Shown here piece by piece: positions 1 to 7,971 of a stretch of DNA of 64,000 bases. A program made the position numbers and the translations under genes. This DNA comes from Streptomyces sp. NBC_01214 (GTDB taxonomy: Bacteria > Actinomycetota > Actinomycetes > Streptomycetales > Streptomycetaceae): assembly GCF_026340975.1 (NCBI RefSeq), contig NZ_JAPEOS010000001.1, forward strand, positions 1,076,501-1,140,500, in the 5' to 3' direction. Numbering within the stretch: the first letter of the stretch is position 1; each line of letters opens with the position of its first letter. The notes beneath the pieces were generated by a model. It did no database searches and was not told the DNA's origin. It was given only the letters and a program-made list of their open reading frames with translations.

Positions 1-18
1 GGCCGGGCTTGTTTACGC

Positions 19-423
19 CTAACGGGTGGCGGCGGCCGCGGGGGCGTACGTACGCCGCAGGAACCGGCGCAGCGCGGCGATGTCGAACTGGACGACGGCG
101 ACGCCCTCGGGGGAGTGGAACTCGACGACCGCCTGGACGCGGCCGCAGGGCCAGATCCGTACGTCCCCGGTCCCCGTCGGGGCCTGGAGGCCCGCCTCGA
201 GGAGGGCGCGGGGGAAGACCCACTCGTTGTCGGTGCCTTCGGGGGACAGGCCCGCCGGGAAGACGATCCGTACGGCCAGCGGCTCGGCGGAGGCGAAGCG
301 CAGGGCGACCGGGATGGTCCGGTAGAGGGGGTCGTCCGTGATGACGCGGGCACGGACCCGTTCCTCGACGGCGGTCGCGGTCGCGGTGGCGGTCGCTGGG
401 GGATTCTCGGCGGTTGCTGACAT
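19..423 (-). CDS. ssgE: SsgA-like sporulation/cell-division regulator (SsgE-type)
   Basis: A 134-residue SsgA-like protein. This actinomycete-only family controls septum-site localisation and peptidoglycan events in sporulating aerial hyphae. The body from about residue 25 has the family pattern: strand-rich, with the VRIVFP core, the NEWVFPRALL segment and the VWPCGR-like element seen here as IWPCGR, then VVEFHSPEG and a basic end. An Ala-Thr-rich N-terminal run (ATATATATA) comes from a short GCGACC-type repeat and looks like a disordered tail. The ATG at 423 is preferred over an upstream TTG because GAGGAG lies 8 nt before it. It is divergent from the metal transporter operon. Assignment to the SsgE subgroup rests on neighbourhood (the pbp, pmt, rsmI, rpfB, rsmA, ispE order) remembered from S. 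coelicolor; family membership is firm, the subgroup less so. Confidence 0.85.
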   Translation of the reverse strand: MSATAENPPATATATATAVEERVRARVITDDPLYRTIPVALRFASAEPLAVRIVFPAGLSPEGTDNEWVFPRALLEAGLQAPTGTGDVRIWPCGRVQAVVEFHSPEGVAVVQFDIAALRRFLRRTYAPAAAATR

Positions 424-525
424 CGACAAGACTCCTCGAAATCAGAACATTTGCGTCCTTTTGTCCCGTCCAGCCTCGCACATTCCCACGAAACCGCACG
501 GGTCCATTTGTGATGCGCCCGCTCT

Positions 526-540
526 TGCCAACGGTTTGCA
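526..540. promoter_or_regulatory. Candidate Nur (nickel uptake regulator) box
   Basis: The 15 bases read TGCCA-ACGGT-TTGCA. This matches the tGCaa-N5-ttGCa consensus reported for the Streptomyces Fur-family nickel regulator Nur, with one mismatch in the left half (consensus recalled, not looked up). It sits 60 bp upstream of the transporter start, between a TTGCCA -35-like hexamer (525-530) and a CACTAT/TATGGT -10-like stretch (547-555), where a repressor would block polymerase. No cobalamin riboswitch-like B12 box was seen in 430-599. Confidence 0.45.
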
Positions 541-599
541 ACTGGGCACTATGGTTGAACAGCTAAAGACTGCATAAGACGCGGAAGCGGAGCCCCTCC

Positions 600-1673
600 A
601 TGCATGTGCCCGACGGATTCATCAACGCACCCGTCTCGGTGGCCGCCGGAGTGGTGGCAGCCGCCGCGGTGGCCGTCAGCCTCCGCGGCGCCCGCCGCGA
701 ACTCGACGAGCGCACCGCGCCGCTCGCCGGTCTCGTCGCCGCCTTCATCTTCGCCGTGCAGATGCTGAACTTCCCGGTCGCGGCCGGCACCAGCGGCCAC
801 CTCCTGGGCGGGGCGCTCGCCGCGATACTCGTCGGCCCCTACACCGGCGTGCTGTGCGTGTCCGTCGTCCTGCTCATGCAGGGCATCCTCTTCGCCGACG
901 GCGGCCTGACCGCCCTCGGCGTGAACGTCACCGTCATGGGCGTCGTCACCGTCGTCGTCGCCTACGCGATCTTCCGCGGGCTGCTCGGTCTCCTGCCGCC
1001 CACCCGCCGCTCGGTCACCGCGGCCGCCTTCACGGCGGCCCTGCTCTCGGTGCCCGCCGCGGCCGCCGCCTTCACCCTGGTCTACGCCGTCGGCGGCACG
1101 ACCGACGTGCCCATCGGCAAGGTGCTCACCGCCATGGTCGGCGTGCACGTGCTCATCGGCATCGGCGAGGCCGCCATCACCGCCGCGACCGTGGGCGCCG
1201 TGATCGCGGTGCGTCCCGACCTGGTGCACGGGGCCCGCGGGCTGGCCTCGCCCCTGAAGCTGCGCGTCGGCGGCGAGCTCGTCGACGCACCGGCCGCACC
1301 GGCCGCGGCCGCCGCACCCGCTGCCGCCGGCGCCGGATCGACGAAGAAGGTGTGGGTGACCGGCCTGGTCACCGCCCTCGTGCTCGCCGGCTTCGTCTCC
1401 TTCTACGCCTCCGCCAACCCCGACGGCCTGGAGAAGGTCGCCGCGGACAAGGGCATCGACGCGAAGGTCGAGGAGCACGCCGCCGCGGACTCCCCGCTCG
1501 CCGACTACGGCGTCAAGGACGTCGACGACGCCCGCCTGTCCGGCGGACTCGCCGGGGTCATCGGCGTCGGCGTGACCGTCGTCGCCGGCACCGGCATCTT
1601 CTGGGCCGTGCGCCGCCGCCGGACGGAAGACCTGACCGCCACCTCCACCGCGACCTCCGCATCGGCGGGCTGA
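600..1673 (+). CDS. cbiM: ECF cobalt/nickel transporter substrate-binding membrane component, CbiM-PDGLE fusion
   Basis: Substrate-specific S component of an energy-coupling-factor importer for Co2+ or Ni2+, in the cytoplasmic membrane. The protein starts MHVPDGF; in this family the free N-terminal Met-His forms part of the metal site, which fixes the start at 600. Five to six hydrophobic spans follow, with the HLLGG element at residues 67-71. After an Ala-Pro linker (230-247) come a further membrane span (about 251-271), the PDGLE signature at 274-278 and a final span near 317-337. The C-terminal part is the CbiN/PDGLE accessory domain, normally a separate protein and fused here, giving 357 residues. 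It is first in a tight operon with cbiQ (3-nt gap) and cbiO. The candidate Nur box upstream argues for nickel rather than cobalt, but the sequence alone does not settle the metal. Confidence 0.9.
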   Translation: MHVPDGFINAPVSVAAGVVAAAAVAVSLRGARRELDERTAPLAGLVAAFIFAVQMLNFPVAAGTSGHLLGGALAAILVGPYTGVLCVSVVLLMQGILFADGGLTALGVNVTVMGVVTVVVAYAIFRGLLGLLPPTRRSVTAAAFTAALLSVPAAAAAFTLVYAVGGTTDVPIGKVLTAMVGVHVLIGIGEAAITAATVGAVIAVRPDLVHGARGLASPLKLRVGGELVDAPAAPAAAAAPAAAGAGSTKKVWVTGLVTALVLAGFVSFYASANPDGLEKVAADKGIDAKVEEHAAADSPLADYGVKDVDDARLSGGLAGVIGVGVTVVAGTGIFWAVRRRRTEDLTATSTATSASAG

Positions 1674-1676
1674 CAC

Positions 1677-2438
1677 ATGGGGGCCGGCCACGCCCACAAG
1701 CTCTACCGCCACGGCCACTCGCCGGTCCACGACCTGCCGGCGCACTGCAAGCTCGCCGCGACCCTGGCCTTCGTCGTGGTCGTCGTGTCCACACCGCGCG
1801 AGGCGGTGTGGGCCTTCGGCCTGTACGCCGTCCTCATCGCGGCGGTGGCCGCCGTCGCCCGGATCCCGGCCGGGTTCCTGCTCCGGCGGCTGCTGATCGA
1901 GGTGCCCTTCGTCGCCTTCGCCGTGCTCATGCCCTTCGTGGCCGAGGGCGAGCGGGTGCAGGTGCTCGGCATGTCGCTCAGCGTCTCGGGCCTCTGGGGC
2001 GCCTGGAACGTCCTCGCCAAGGGAACCCTCGGCGTGGCCGCGTCCGTCCTGCTCGCCTCGACCACCGAACTGCGGGCCCTGCTGCTGGGCCTGCAACGGC
2101 TGAAGCTGCCGCCCCTGCTCGTCCAGATCGCCTCCTTCATGATCCGCTACGGCGACGTGATCAGTGACGAACTGCGCCGGATGTCCATCGCCCGCCGCTC
2201 CCGCGGTTTCGAGGCCAGCGGGATCCGGCACTGGGGGGTGCTCGCCAAGACCGCCGGCGCGCTGTTCATCCGCTCCTACGAGCGCGGCGAGCGGGTCTAC
2301 CTCGCGATGGTCAGCCGGGGCTACGCCGGCTCGATGCCGGTGATCGACGAGGTCGTGGCCACGCGCACCCAGTGGGCCTACGCGGCCGTGCTCCCGGTGA
2401 CGGCGCTCGCCGTCTGTCTGATGGGATGGACCCTGTGA
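1677..2438 (+). CDS. cbiQ: ECF transporter transmembrane (T) component CbiQ
   Basis: The 253-residue membrane scaffold that couples the ATPase to the CbiM S component. The N-terminus is His-rich (GHAHKLYRHGHSPVH), as in CbiQ/NikQ proteins, followed by HCKLAATL and several membrane spans. The coupling motifs of T components are visible near the C-terminal half: SIARRSRGF (an Ala-Arg-type motif) and MVSRGYAGSMP. It starts 3 nt after cbiM stops and its stop codon overlaps the likely start of cbiO, so translation is probably coupled. An ECF module needs one S, one T and at least one A subunit; with the fused PDGLE domain this operon is complete. Confidence 0.9.
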   Translation: MGAGHAHKLYRHGHSPVHDLPAHCKLAATLAFVVVVVSTPREAVWAFGLYAVLIAAVAAVARIPAGFLLRRLLIEVPFVAFAVLMPFVAEGERVQVLGMSLSVSGLWGAWNVLAKGTLGVAASVLLASTTELRALLLGLQRLKLPPLLVQIASFMIRYGDVISDELRRMSIARRSRGFEASGIRHWGVLAKTAGALFIRSYERGERVYLAMVSRGYAGSMPVIDEVVATRTQWAYAAVLPVTALAVCLMGWTL

Positions 2439-3199
2439 CCAGTACCCCCTCCCTCGAAGTCGCCGGCCTCGCCTACGCCTACCCGGACGGCCACCAGGCC
2501 CTCTTCGGGGTGGACCTCACCGTCGGGCAGGGCGAGCGGGTCGCCTTGCTCGGGCCCAACGGCGCGGGCAAGACCACGCTGGTGCTGCACCTCAACGGCA
2601 TCCTCACCGGCGGGGTCGGCACCGTGGCCGTCGCCGGGCTGCCCGTGGAGAAGCGGAACCTCGCCGAGATCCGCCGCCGGGTCGGGATCGTCTTCCAGGA
2701 CCCCGACGACCAGCTGTTCATGCCGACCGTCCGCGAGGACGTGGCCTTCGGACCGGCGGCAGCCGGAATGCGGGGCGCAGCGCTTGAGGAGCGGGTCGGG
2801 GCCGCCCTCGACCAGGTCGGGATGGCCGACTTCGCCGACCGGCCGCCGCACCACCTGTCCTTCGGCCAGCGCCGCCGCGTCGCGGTGGCGACCGTCCTGG
2901 CCATGCGGCCCGAGATCCTGGTCCTGGACGAGCCCTCGTCCAATCTGGACCCCGCCTCGCGCCGCGAGCTCGCGGACATCCTGCGCTCGCTGGACGTGAC
3001 CGTGCTGATGGTGACGCACGACCTGCCGTACGCGCTGGAACTGTGCCCGCGCTCGGTGATCCTCAGCGAGGGGGCCATCGCGGCGGACGGCCGCACGCAG
3101 GAGCTCCTGTGCGACGACGAGCTGATGCGGGCCCACCGGCTGGAGCTCCCGTTCGGCTTCGACCCGCGCACGCCCCTCCTGACGCGCCCCTCGCGCTGA
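2426..3199 (+). CDS. cbiO: ECF transporter ATP-binding protein CbiO
   Basis: ATPase subunit of the same metal importer. It carries a complete ABC domain: Walker A GPNGAGKTT, Q-loop FQDPDDQLF (the DPDDQ form is typical of ECF/cobalt ATPases), signature LSFGQRRRVAVA, Walker B ILVLDEPSSNLD and the H-loop MVTHD. The start is uncertain: ATG at 2426 (MDPVTSTP) or GTG at 2435, which makes a GTGA overlap with the cbiQ stop; neither has a clear ribosome-binding site, which suggests translational coupling. At 257 residues it has only a short C-terminal extension, as usual for CbiO. Confidence 0.9.
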   Translation: MDPVTSTPSLEVAGLAYAYPDGHQALFGVDLTVGQGERVALLGPNGAGKTTLVLHLNGILTGGVGTVAVAGLPVEKRNLAEIRRRVGIVFQDPDDQLFMPTVREDVAFGPAAAGMRGAALEERVGAALDQVGMADFADRPPHHLSFGQRRRVAVATVLAMRPEILVLDEPSSNLDPASRRELADILRSLDVTVLMVTHDLPYALELCPRSVILSEGAIAADGRTQELLCDDELMRAHRLELPFGFDPRTPLLTRPSR

Positions 3200-3265
3200 T
3201 CGGCGCCGGGGCGCCGCCCAGGCTTCGAGCCGCTGCGGCGGACTCCGTCCGCCGGGCGGGGCCGG

Positions 3266-3288
3266 GCCCCGGTGGGCCCCTCCGGGGC
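3266..3288 (+). terminator. Hairpin after the cbiMQO operon
   Basis: GCCCCGG and CCGGGGC form a 7-bp stem with a 9-nt loop, about 65 nt downstream of the cbiO stop and before the next gene. There is no T-run, as usual for high-GC terminators. The rest of 3200-3372 shows only GC-rich repeats. Confidence 0.35.
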
Positions 3289-3372
3289 AACCCGGGAAGC
3301 AGGGCCGTCCGGCAGGCGTTGCATTGTGGCGTGGGCGCCGTCGGGGCGCCGCGGCAGGTGCGGGGAGTAGAC

Positions 3373-4539
3373 GTGGACGTCCACGGGACGGTGGCGGAGG
3401 GCTTCGAGCCCGTCAGGGACGCGTTCGTACGCAACTTCGAGGTGCTCGGGGACCGGGGCGCGGCCGTGGCCGTGTACCGCGACGGCCGCAAGGTCGTCGA
3501 CCTGTGGGGCGGCACCCGGGACGCGGAGGGCACCGAGCCCTGGACCGAGGGCACCGCGCAGATCGTCCGCTCCGCGACCAAGGGCGTGGCGGCGGCCGTG
3601 CCGCTGCTGCTGCACCAGCGCGGACTGCTGGACCTGGACGCGCCCGTGGGCTCGTACTGGCCCGAGTTCAAGACGGGCGGCAAGGAGCGGATCCTGGTCC
3701 GCGACGTGCTCGCGCACCGCGCCGGCATACCGGCGCTGGACCGGGGACTGAGCGCCGCCGAGGCCGCCGACGGGGTGTCCGGGGCGCGCGCGGTCGCCGC
3801 GCAGCAGCCCTTCTGGGAGCCGGGCGCCGAGCACGGCTACCACGCGCAGACCTACAGCTGGCTGCTGTCCGAGCTGGTGCTGCGGGCGACCGGCCGCACG
3901 GTGGGCTCCGTCCTCGCGGAGGAGATCGCCGAACCGCTGGGGCTGGAGTTCTGGATCGGCCTGCCGGAGACCGAGGCCCACCGGGTGGGCCGGGTGGCGC
4001 CGGTCGAGGCGCCCGAGAGCGCGGGCCTGCTGCGGACCCGGCCGCGGCGCAACGTTTCCGAGGCCTACGCCGACCCGGACTCGCTCACCCGCCGCGCCTT
4101 CGCCGCCATCGCACCGCTGCCCGACGAGAACGACCCCGCCTACCGGGCCGCCGAGCTCCCCGCCTCGAACGGCATCGGGACGGCCCGCGCCCTGGCCCGG
4201 TTCTACGGGGCCACCATCGGCGTGGTGGAGGACGGCGCGCGGATCTTCACCCCGGCCACCACCGAGCTGGCCGGCCGGGAGCATTCCGCCGGACCGGACC
4301 GGGTGCTGGTCGTGAACACCCGCTTCGGCCCCGGCTACATGCTGCACGGCCCGGCCTCCCCGCTGCTCTCGCCGGCCTCCTTCGGCCACCCCGGCCGCGG
4401 CGGCTCCCTGGCCTTCGCGGACCCGGAAGCGGGCATCGGCTTCGGCTACGTCACCAACGCCCTGGCCAAGTCGGTCACCGCGGACCCCCGGGCGCAGGCC
4501 CTGGTCCGGGCGCTGAAGTCGGCCCTGTCGGCCCGGTAA
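3373..4539 (+). CDS. Serine hydrolase, beta-lactamase/esterase (class C-like) family
   Basis: A 388-residue member of the beta-lactamase-related serine hydrolase family (EstB, LACTB and D-aminopeptidase relatives). The nucleophile motif SxxK is SATKG (Ser67, Lys70), the second catalytic region is around the Tyr at residue 156 (YHAQTYSW), and a HPGRGGS segment near residue 339 takes the place of the KTG box, as in this family. No signal peptide or membrane span is visible, so it is probably a cytoplasmic esterase or peptidase rather than a secreted penicillinase. The GTG at 3373 is chosen because CGGGGAG precedes it; a longer open frame upstream has no better start. Substrate unknown. Confidence 0.8.
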   Translation: MDVHGTVAEGFEPVRDAFVRNFEVLGDRGAAVAVYRDGRKVVDLWGGTRDAEGTEPWTEGTAQIVRSATKGVAAAVPLLLHQRGLLDLDAPVGSYWPEFKTGGKERILVRDVLAHRAGIPALDRGLSAAEAADGVSGARAVAAQQPFWEPGAEHGYHAQTYSWLLSELVLRATGRTVGSVLAEEIAEPLGLEFWIGLPETEAHRVGRVAPVEAPESAGLLRTRPRRNVSEAYADPDSLTRRAFAAIAPLPDENDPAYRAAELPASNGIGTARALARFYGATIGVVEDGARIFTPATTELAGREHSAGPDRVLVVNTRFGPGYMLHGPASPLLSPASFGHPGRGGSLAFADPEAGIGFGYVTNALAKSVTADPRAQALVRALKSALSAR

Positions 4540-4565
4540 GCGCCGTAGGCCCGTAGGCCGCCCCG

Positions 4566-5051
4566 TCAGCCCTCTGAAGCCCGCTCGCGCACGTCCGCCA
4601 GTGCGGCCCCCGCGTGCGCGATGAGCTCGTCCGGGGCCATCGGGAACACCGTGGTCGGGGTACCGGCCGCCGCCCAGATCTCCTCGTGGGCCAGCAGCGA
4701 CCGGTCGGCCAGCACCCGGGTGCGCGTGCGGTGCCCGAAGGGCGGGACCCCGCCGATCGCGTAGCCCGTGGTCTCCCGGACCAGCGCGGCATCGGCCCGC
4801 GTCACCTTCCCGGCACCGAGCTCGCGGCGTACGGCCTCCACGTCCACCCGGGAGGCCCCGTCCATGAGGACCAGCACCGGGACCCCGTCCGCCGCGAAGA
4901 CCAGCGACTTGACGATCTGGCTCAGCTCGCAGCCGATCGCGGCCGCCGCGTCGGCGGCCGTACGGGTCCCTTCGGGAAAGCTCCGGACGGTGAGGTCGAG
5001 GCCCAGCTCGGCAAGGGCCTCGGCGAACAGGGGGTGCGTGGACGTCGTCAT
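4566..5051 (-). CDS. YbaK/EbsC-family aminoacyl-tRNA editing domain protein
   Basis: A 161-residue stand-alone editing domain of the YbaK/ProX type, which hydrolyses mischarged aminoacyl-tRNAs such as Cys-tRNA(Pro). The fold shows as the CELSQIVKSLVF segment near residue 41 with the family's conserved lysine, VLVLMDGASRVD, the helix around RADAALVRETTGYAIGGVPPFGH (the GGxPPxGH loop that shapes the substrate pocket), and the C-terminal GTPTTVFPMAPDELI. Convergent with the serine hydrolase (26-bp gap) and followed on the minus strand by no partner gene. The substrate amino acid cannot be read from the sequence. Confidence 0.85.
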   Translation of the reverse strand: MTTSTHPLFAEALAELGLDLTVRSFPEGTRTAADAAAAIGCELSQIVKSLVFAADGVPVLVLMDGASRVDVEAVRRELGAGKVTRADAALVRETTGYAIGGVPPFGHRTRTRVLADRSLLAHEEIWAAAGTPTTVFPMAPDELIAHAGAALADVRERASEG

Positions 5052-5127
5052 GCCGCGACGTTAGCGCCGTCCGGTGCGGCGACACGACCGCTTTCGGCCC
5101 CGGGCCGGTCGTGCCGCCGCCGGCCGG

Positions 5128-6765
5128 TCAGCCCGCCTTCAGCACCTCGGCGACGATCGGGCCCGCCGCTTCGTTGCCGTGGCCGCCGCCCTGGACCATG
5201 GCCGCCGCGGCCACGTCGTCGCTGAAGCCGGTGAACCAGCTGTCCGGGCTGCTCGCCCCGTCGACCTCCGCGGAGCCGGTCTTCGCGCCCTTGTCGCCGC
5301 CGACCGAGGCCATCGCCTTCGCGCCCGTGCCGCTGGTCGCCGTCAGCCGCATCATCTTGACCAGCTGGGCCGACACCCCCGGCTTCATCGTTCGCGAGGC
5401 CGTGGCGAGCTTGCGCCCGTCCACCGAGGCCTTGACGACCACCGGCTGGCGGAACACCCCGGTGCGGGCGGTCGCCGTGATCGAGGCGATGTTCAGCGGG
5501 CTCATCTGGACCTGGCCCTGACCGATGTACGCGGCCGCCGCGGAGGCGCCCGTGGCCTCCGGCACCTTCCCGTCGAAGACGGGGACGCCGGCCTTCCACT
5601 CCTCACCGATGCCGAAGACCTCGCGGGCCTCCTTGGACAGGGCCGAGTCGTCGTTCACCGGCTTGATCTGCTTGATGAAGGCGGTGTTGCAGGACTGCGC
5701 GAAGCTGGTCGCGAAGGTGGCGTTGTCCAGCTTGAAGTCGTCCAGGTTGTGGAAGGTGCGCCCGCCCCACTGCACGGTCGGCGGACACTCGGCGACCTTG
5801 TCGGCACCGACCAGGCCCCGGTCGATCAGCATCGCACCGGTGACGATCTTCATCGTGGAGCCGGGCGCCCGCATGCCGAGCAGGGAGGCGTCGTAGGCGT
5901 CCTTGCGGTGGTCGGCCACGGCCAGGATCTCGCCCGTGCTCGGCTTGAGGGCGACCACGGAGGCCTCGGGGAACTTCTGCACGGCCTTCTCCGCCGCGGC
6001 CTGCACGTCGGCGTCGAGCACGGTCTGGATCTGCCCCGGCTTGCCCTCCACCAGGGTCAGCAGGCTCCGCTTCGGCGCGTCCTGTGCGGCCGGCTCGATC
6101 CACACCTCGGCGCCGGGGGTGCCGTCCGTCTTCGCCCCGTACGTCTTGCGCAGTGCGTCCAGGACGGGCCGCAGCGAGGGGTACTGCTCGACCGTCAGTT
6201 CCTTGCCGTTGCGGTCGACCGCTTTGACCGGCGGGTTCGCCGGGGTGCCCGCGCGCAGCTTCTCGTCCTTCTGGAGCTGCGGGTGGATCACCGAGGGCTG
6301 CCAGTCGACCAGCGGCTTCCCGCTGGTCAGCCCGCGCACCACGGTCAGCTGGGAGTCGTAGGCCAGCGGCTTGGTGGCGCCCTCGTACGTGATCTCCGCC
6401 TCGACCTTGTACGGCACGGTGGTGCCGTTCGGCGTGCCGGGCGTGATCACGGCCTTGGACACGTACGCCTTGGTCTTGAAGTCCCCGACCGCGGCCTGCG
6501 CGGCCGCGGCGTTGTTCGTCAGGTCGGCGGCCACCCGCTCGTCCCCGGCCGCCCACGCGGCGAGGAAGGCCTTGGCGGTCTTCTCCGCATCCTTCTCGCT
6601 GACCGGGCCGCTGCCCTTCTCGGCCTGGGCGGAGGTCTCGCCGTCCTTGCCTTCCTTCGCGTCCGCGCCGGCATCTCCGACCAGCGCGTACACCCCGTAC
6701 CCGGCGCCGCCGAGCATGGCGAGGAACACCCCGCCGATGACGGCACCCTTCGCTGCCCCGTTCAC
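5128..6765 (-). CDS. Penicillin-binding protein, transpeptidase with NTF2-like N-terminal domain
   Basis: A 545-residue class B-type PBP. An N-terminal membrane anchor (residues about 5-30) is followed by an acidic linker, an NTF2-like MecA_N domain (about 50-165), a dimerisation region and the transpeptidase domain. Active-site motifs: SxxK as STMK (Ser303), SxN as SCN in FAQSCNTAF, and KTG in AKTGSAEVDG. It cross-links peptidoglycan outside the membrane. The start is taken as GTG 6765, preceded by GGGGAAGGA; an in-frame ATG at 6783 (MGEGLR) with a weaker AGGAA upstream is the alternative. The MecA_N plus transpeptidase order resembles low-affinity PBPs of Gram-positives, so reduced beta-lactam sensitivity is possible but is inference. 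Confidence 0.9.
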   Translation of the reverse strand: MNGAAKGAVIGGVFLAMLGGAGYGVYALVGDAGADAKEGKDGETSAQAEKGSGPVSEKDAEKTAKAFLAAWAAGDERVAADLTNNAAAAQAAVGDFKTKAYVSKAVITPGTPNGTTVPYKVEAEITYEGATKPLAYDSQLTVVRGLTSGKPLVDWQPSVIHPQLQKDEKLRAGTPANPPVKAVDRNGKELTVEQYPSLRPVLDALRKTYGAKTDGTPGAEVWIEPAAQDAPKRSLLTLVEGKPGQIQTVLDADVQAAAEKAVQKFPEASVVALKPSTGEILAVADHRKDAYDASLLGMRAPGSTMKIVTGAMLIDRGLVGADKVAECPPTVQWGGRTFHNLDDFKLDNATFATSFAQSCNTAFIKQIKPVNDDSALSKEAREVFGIGEEWKAGVPVFDGKVPEATGASAAAAYIGQGQVQMSPLNIASITATARTGVFRQPVVVKASVDGRKLATASRTMKPGVSAQLVKMMRLTATSGTGAKAMASVGGDKGAKTGSAEVDGASSPDSWFTGFSDDVAAAAMVQGGGHGNEAAGPIVAEVLKAG

Positions 6766-6913
6766 TCGAAGTCCTTCCCCCATGATGACGGTTCCTGAAC
6801 ATGTTCAAAGAACCCTTGGTGCGGACTTTACTCTGCGCAGCGACTCAGTACGCCATTGTTACCGGACCGGAACATCGGAACGTAATCCGCTCGTCGCCGG
6901 CGGCCACCGTGCC

Positions 6914-6919
6914 TAGAGT
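6914..6919 (+). promoter_or_regulatory. -10 hexamer for leaderless GNAT transcript
   Basis: TAGAGT lies 6 nt upstream of the GTG start at 6926 and no Shine-Dalgarno separates them, so the predicted transcription start falls on the start codon. No convincing -35 is seen. Confidence 0.45.
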
Positions 6920-6925
6920 GCCGCC

Positions 6926-7474
6926 GTGGACCTCACCTACCGGCGCTACGCCGATGCAGATGCCGATGACCTGGTCGCCTTCCTCACCGGGGACACCTGG
7001 CCCTTCCACGGCTCGCCGGTGGTCGACGTGGAGCAGGCCCGGCAATGGGCCGCGGAGGGCCGCTTCGACAACGCGGAGACCAGGACGTTCTGGATCGACG
7101 GCGGCGGCGAGCCCCTCGGCCTGGTCCGGCTGATGGACCTGGGCGACGGCACGCCCGTCTTCGACCTGCGGATCCGCTCGCGGTACCGGGGGCGGGGGAT
7201 CGGCGGCCACGCGCTGACCTGGCTGACGGAACACCTGTTCACCGCGCTCCCGCGGATCCGGCGGATCGAGGGCACCACGCGCCGGGACAACGCGGCGATG
7301 CGCCGCACCTTCCGGCGGTGCGGGTACGTCCAGGAGGCGCACTACCGGGAGGGCTGGCCCTCGGCCGACGGCACGGTCCACGACGCGGTCGGGTACGCGA
7401 TCCTGCGCCGGGACTGGGCCGCCGGGACGACCACGGCCCCCGCGTGGGATGAGGAGCGCACGACGGGGGGCTGA
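6926..7474 (+). CDS. GNAT-family N-acetyltransferase (RimJ/RimL-like)
   Basis: A 182-residue acetyltransferase of the RimJ/RimL subgroup, which transfers acetyl from acetyl-CoA to an amine, often a protein N-terminus or small metabolite. The acetyl-CoA loop is SRYRGRGIGGHALTWL, the R/Q-x-x-G-x-G/A signature. The final GTTRRDNAAMRRTFRRCGYVQEAHYREGW stretch is the typical end of the domain. It is divergent from the PBP gene. The GTG start fits a leaderless mRNA. Substrate unknown. Confidence 0.85.
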   Translation: MDLTYRRYADADADDLVAFLTGDTWPFHGSPVVDVEQARQWAAEGRFDNAETRTFWIDGGGEPLGLVRLMDLGDGTPVFDLRIRSRYRGRGIGGHALTWLTEHLFTALPRIRRIEGTTRRDNAAMRRTFRRCGYVQEAHYREGWPSADGTVHDAVGYAILRRDWAAGTTTAPAWDEERTTGG

Positions 7475-7652
7475 CCCCGGCGCGGCCCGAACGTGCGTGC
7501 ACCGGTGCCGTGTTCTAGCGTCGGAAGGGCGAGGGGGATCGATGCGCCGAGCCGGTCGCCCCCCGGAGCGCCCGCTCACCGCCGCCGCCCCCCGCCCGCG
7601 GTCCGGCGCGTCGGCGGACCGCGCGACCCACCGAGAGAGCAGGTGCATCCGC

Positions 7653-7916
7653 ATGCGTCCGTCGGCTCGTATCCCCAGCATCCTGGCAGGCCTGGCCCTC
7701 GCCCTCGGCGGCACCGTCATCGCCGCCCCGGCCGCCCACGCGGACGTCAAGGCGTGCGAGCAGTACGTCGCCCAGCACGCCCCGAAGGCCACGGACGGCG
7801 CCGCGGAGGCCTGCTACCAGGGGTCGATCGGCAACCAGACCAGCTGCGACGCCAGCCTCGTCGCGGTCGGCGCGAGCAAGGACGTCGCCTCCGCGGCCTG
7901 CGAGGCGTCCCGGTAA
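7653..7916 (+). CDS. Small secreted Cys-containing protein
   Basis: An 87-residue protein with a clear Sec signal peptide: basic start (MRPSARIPS), hydrophobic core LAGLALALGGTVIAA and a likely AHA cleavage site before DVKACEQYV. The mature part, about 55 residues, has four cysteines (KAC, EAC, TSC, AAC), suggesting two disulfides. I do not recognise a named family; similar small Cys-pair proteins are common in Streptomyces secretomes. The ATG is preceded by GAGAGAGCAGG. A promoter-like TAGCGT at 7516-7521 would give a leader of about 130 nt. A strong hairpin follows the stop. Confidence 0.75.
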   Translation: MRPSARIPSILAGLALALGGTVIAAPAAHADVKACEQYVAQHAPKATDGAAEACYQGSIGNQTSCDASLVAVGASKDVASAACEASR

Positions 7917-7929
7917 CGCCGACGACGAA

Positions 7930-7957
7930 GGCCCCGACGCCGTCCGGCATCGGGGCC
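7930..7957. terminator. Bidirectional terminator between the small secreted protein gene and pmt
   Basis: GGCCCCGA (7930-7937) pairs with TCGGGGCC (7950-7957) across a 12-nt loop, followed by a short T-rich patch. It lies between two convergent stop codons and probably serves both genes. Confidence 0.75.
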
Positions 7958-7971
7958 CGTCGTTTCGCCTG

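Noticed and set aside
430..599. Cobalamin riboswitch upstream of cbiM
   Set aside because: No B12-box-like conserved core or suitable stem set could be found in the 170 bp available; the Nur-like box explains the region better.
549..2231. Long minus-strand open frame opposite cbiM and cbiQ, rich in His/Gly/Asp
   Set aside because: GC-rich antisense shadow of the real operon: low-complexity composition, no start context and no recognisable domain, while the plus-strand genes have full family motifs.
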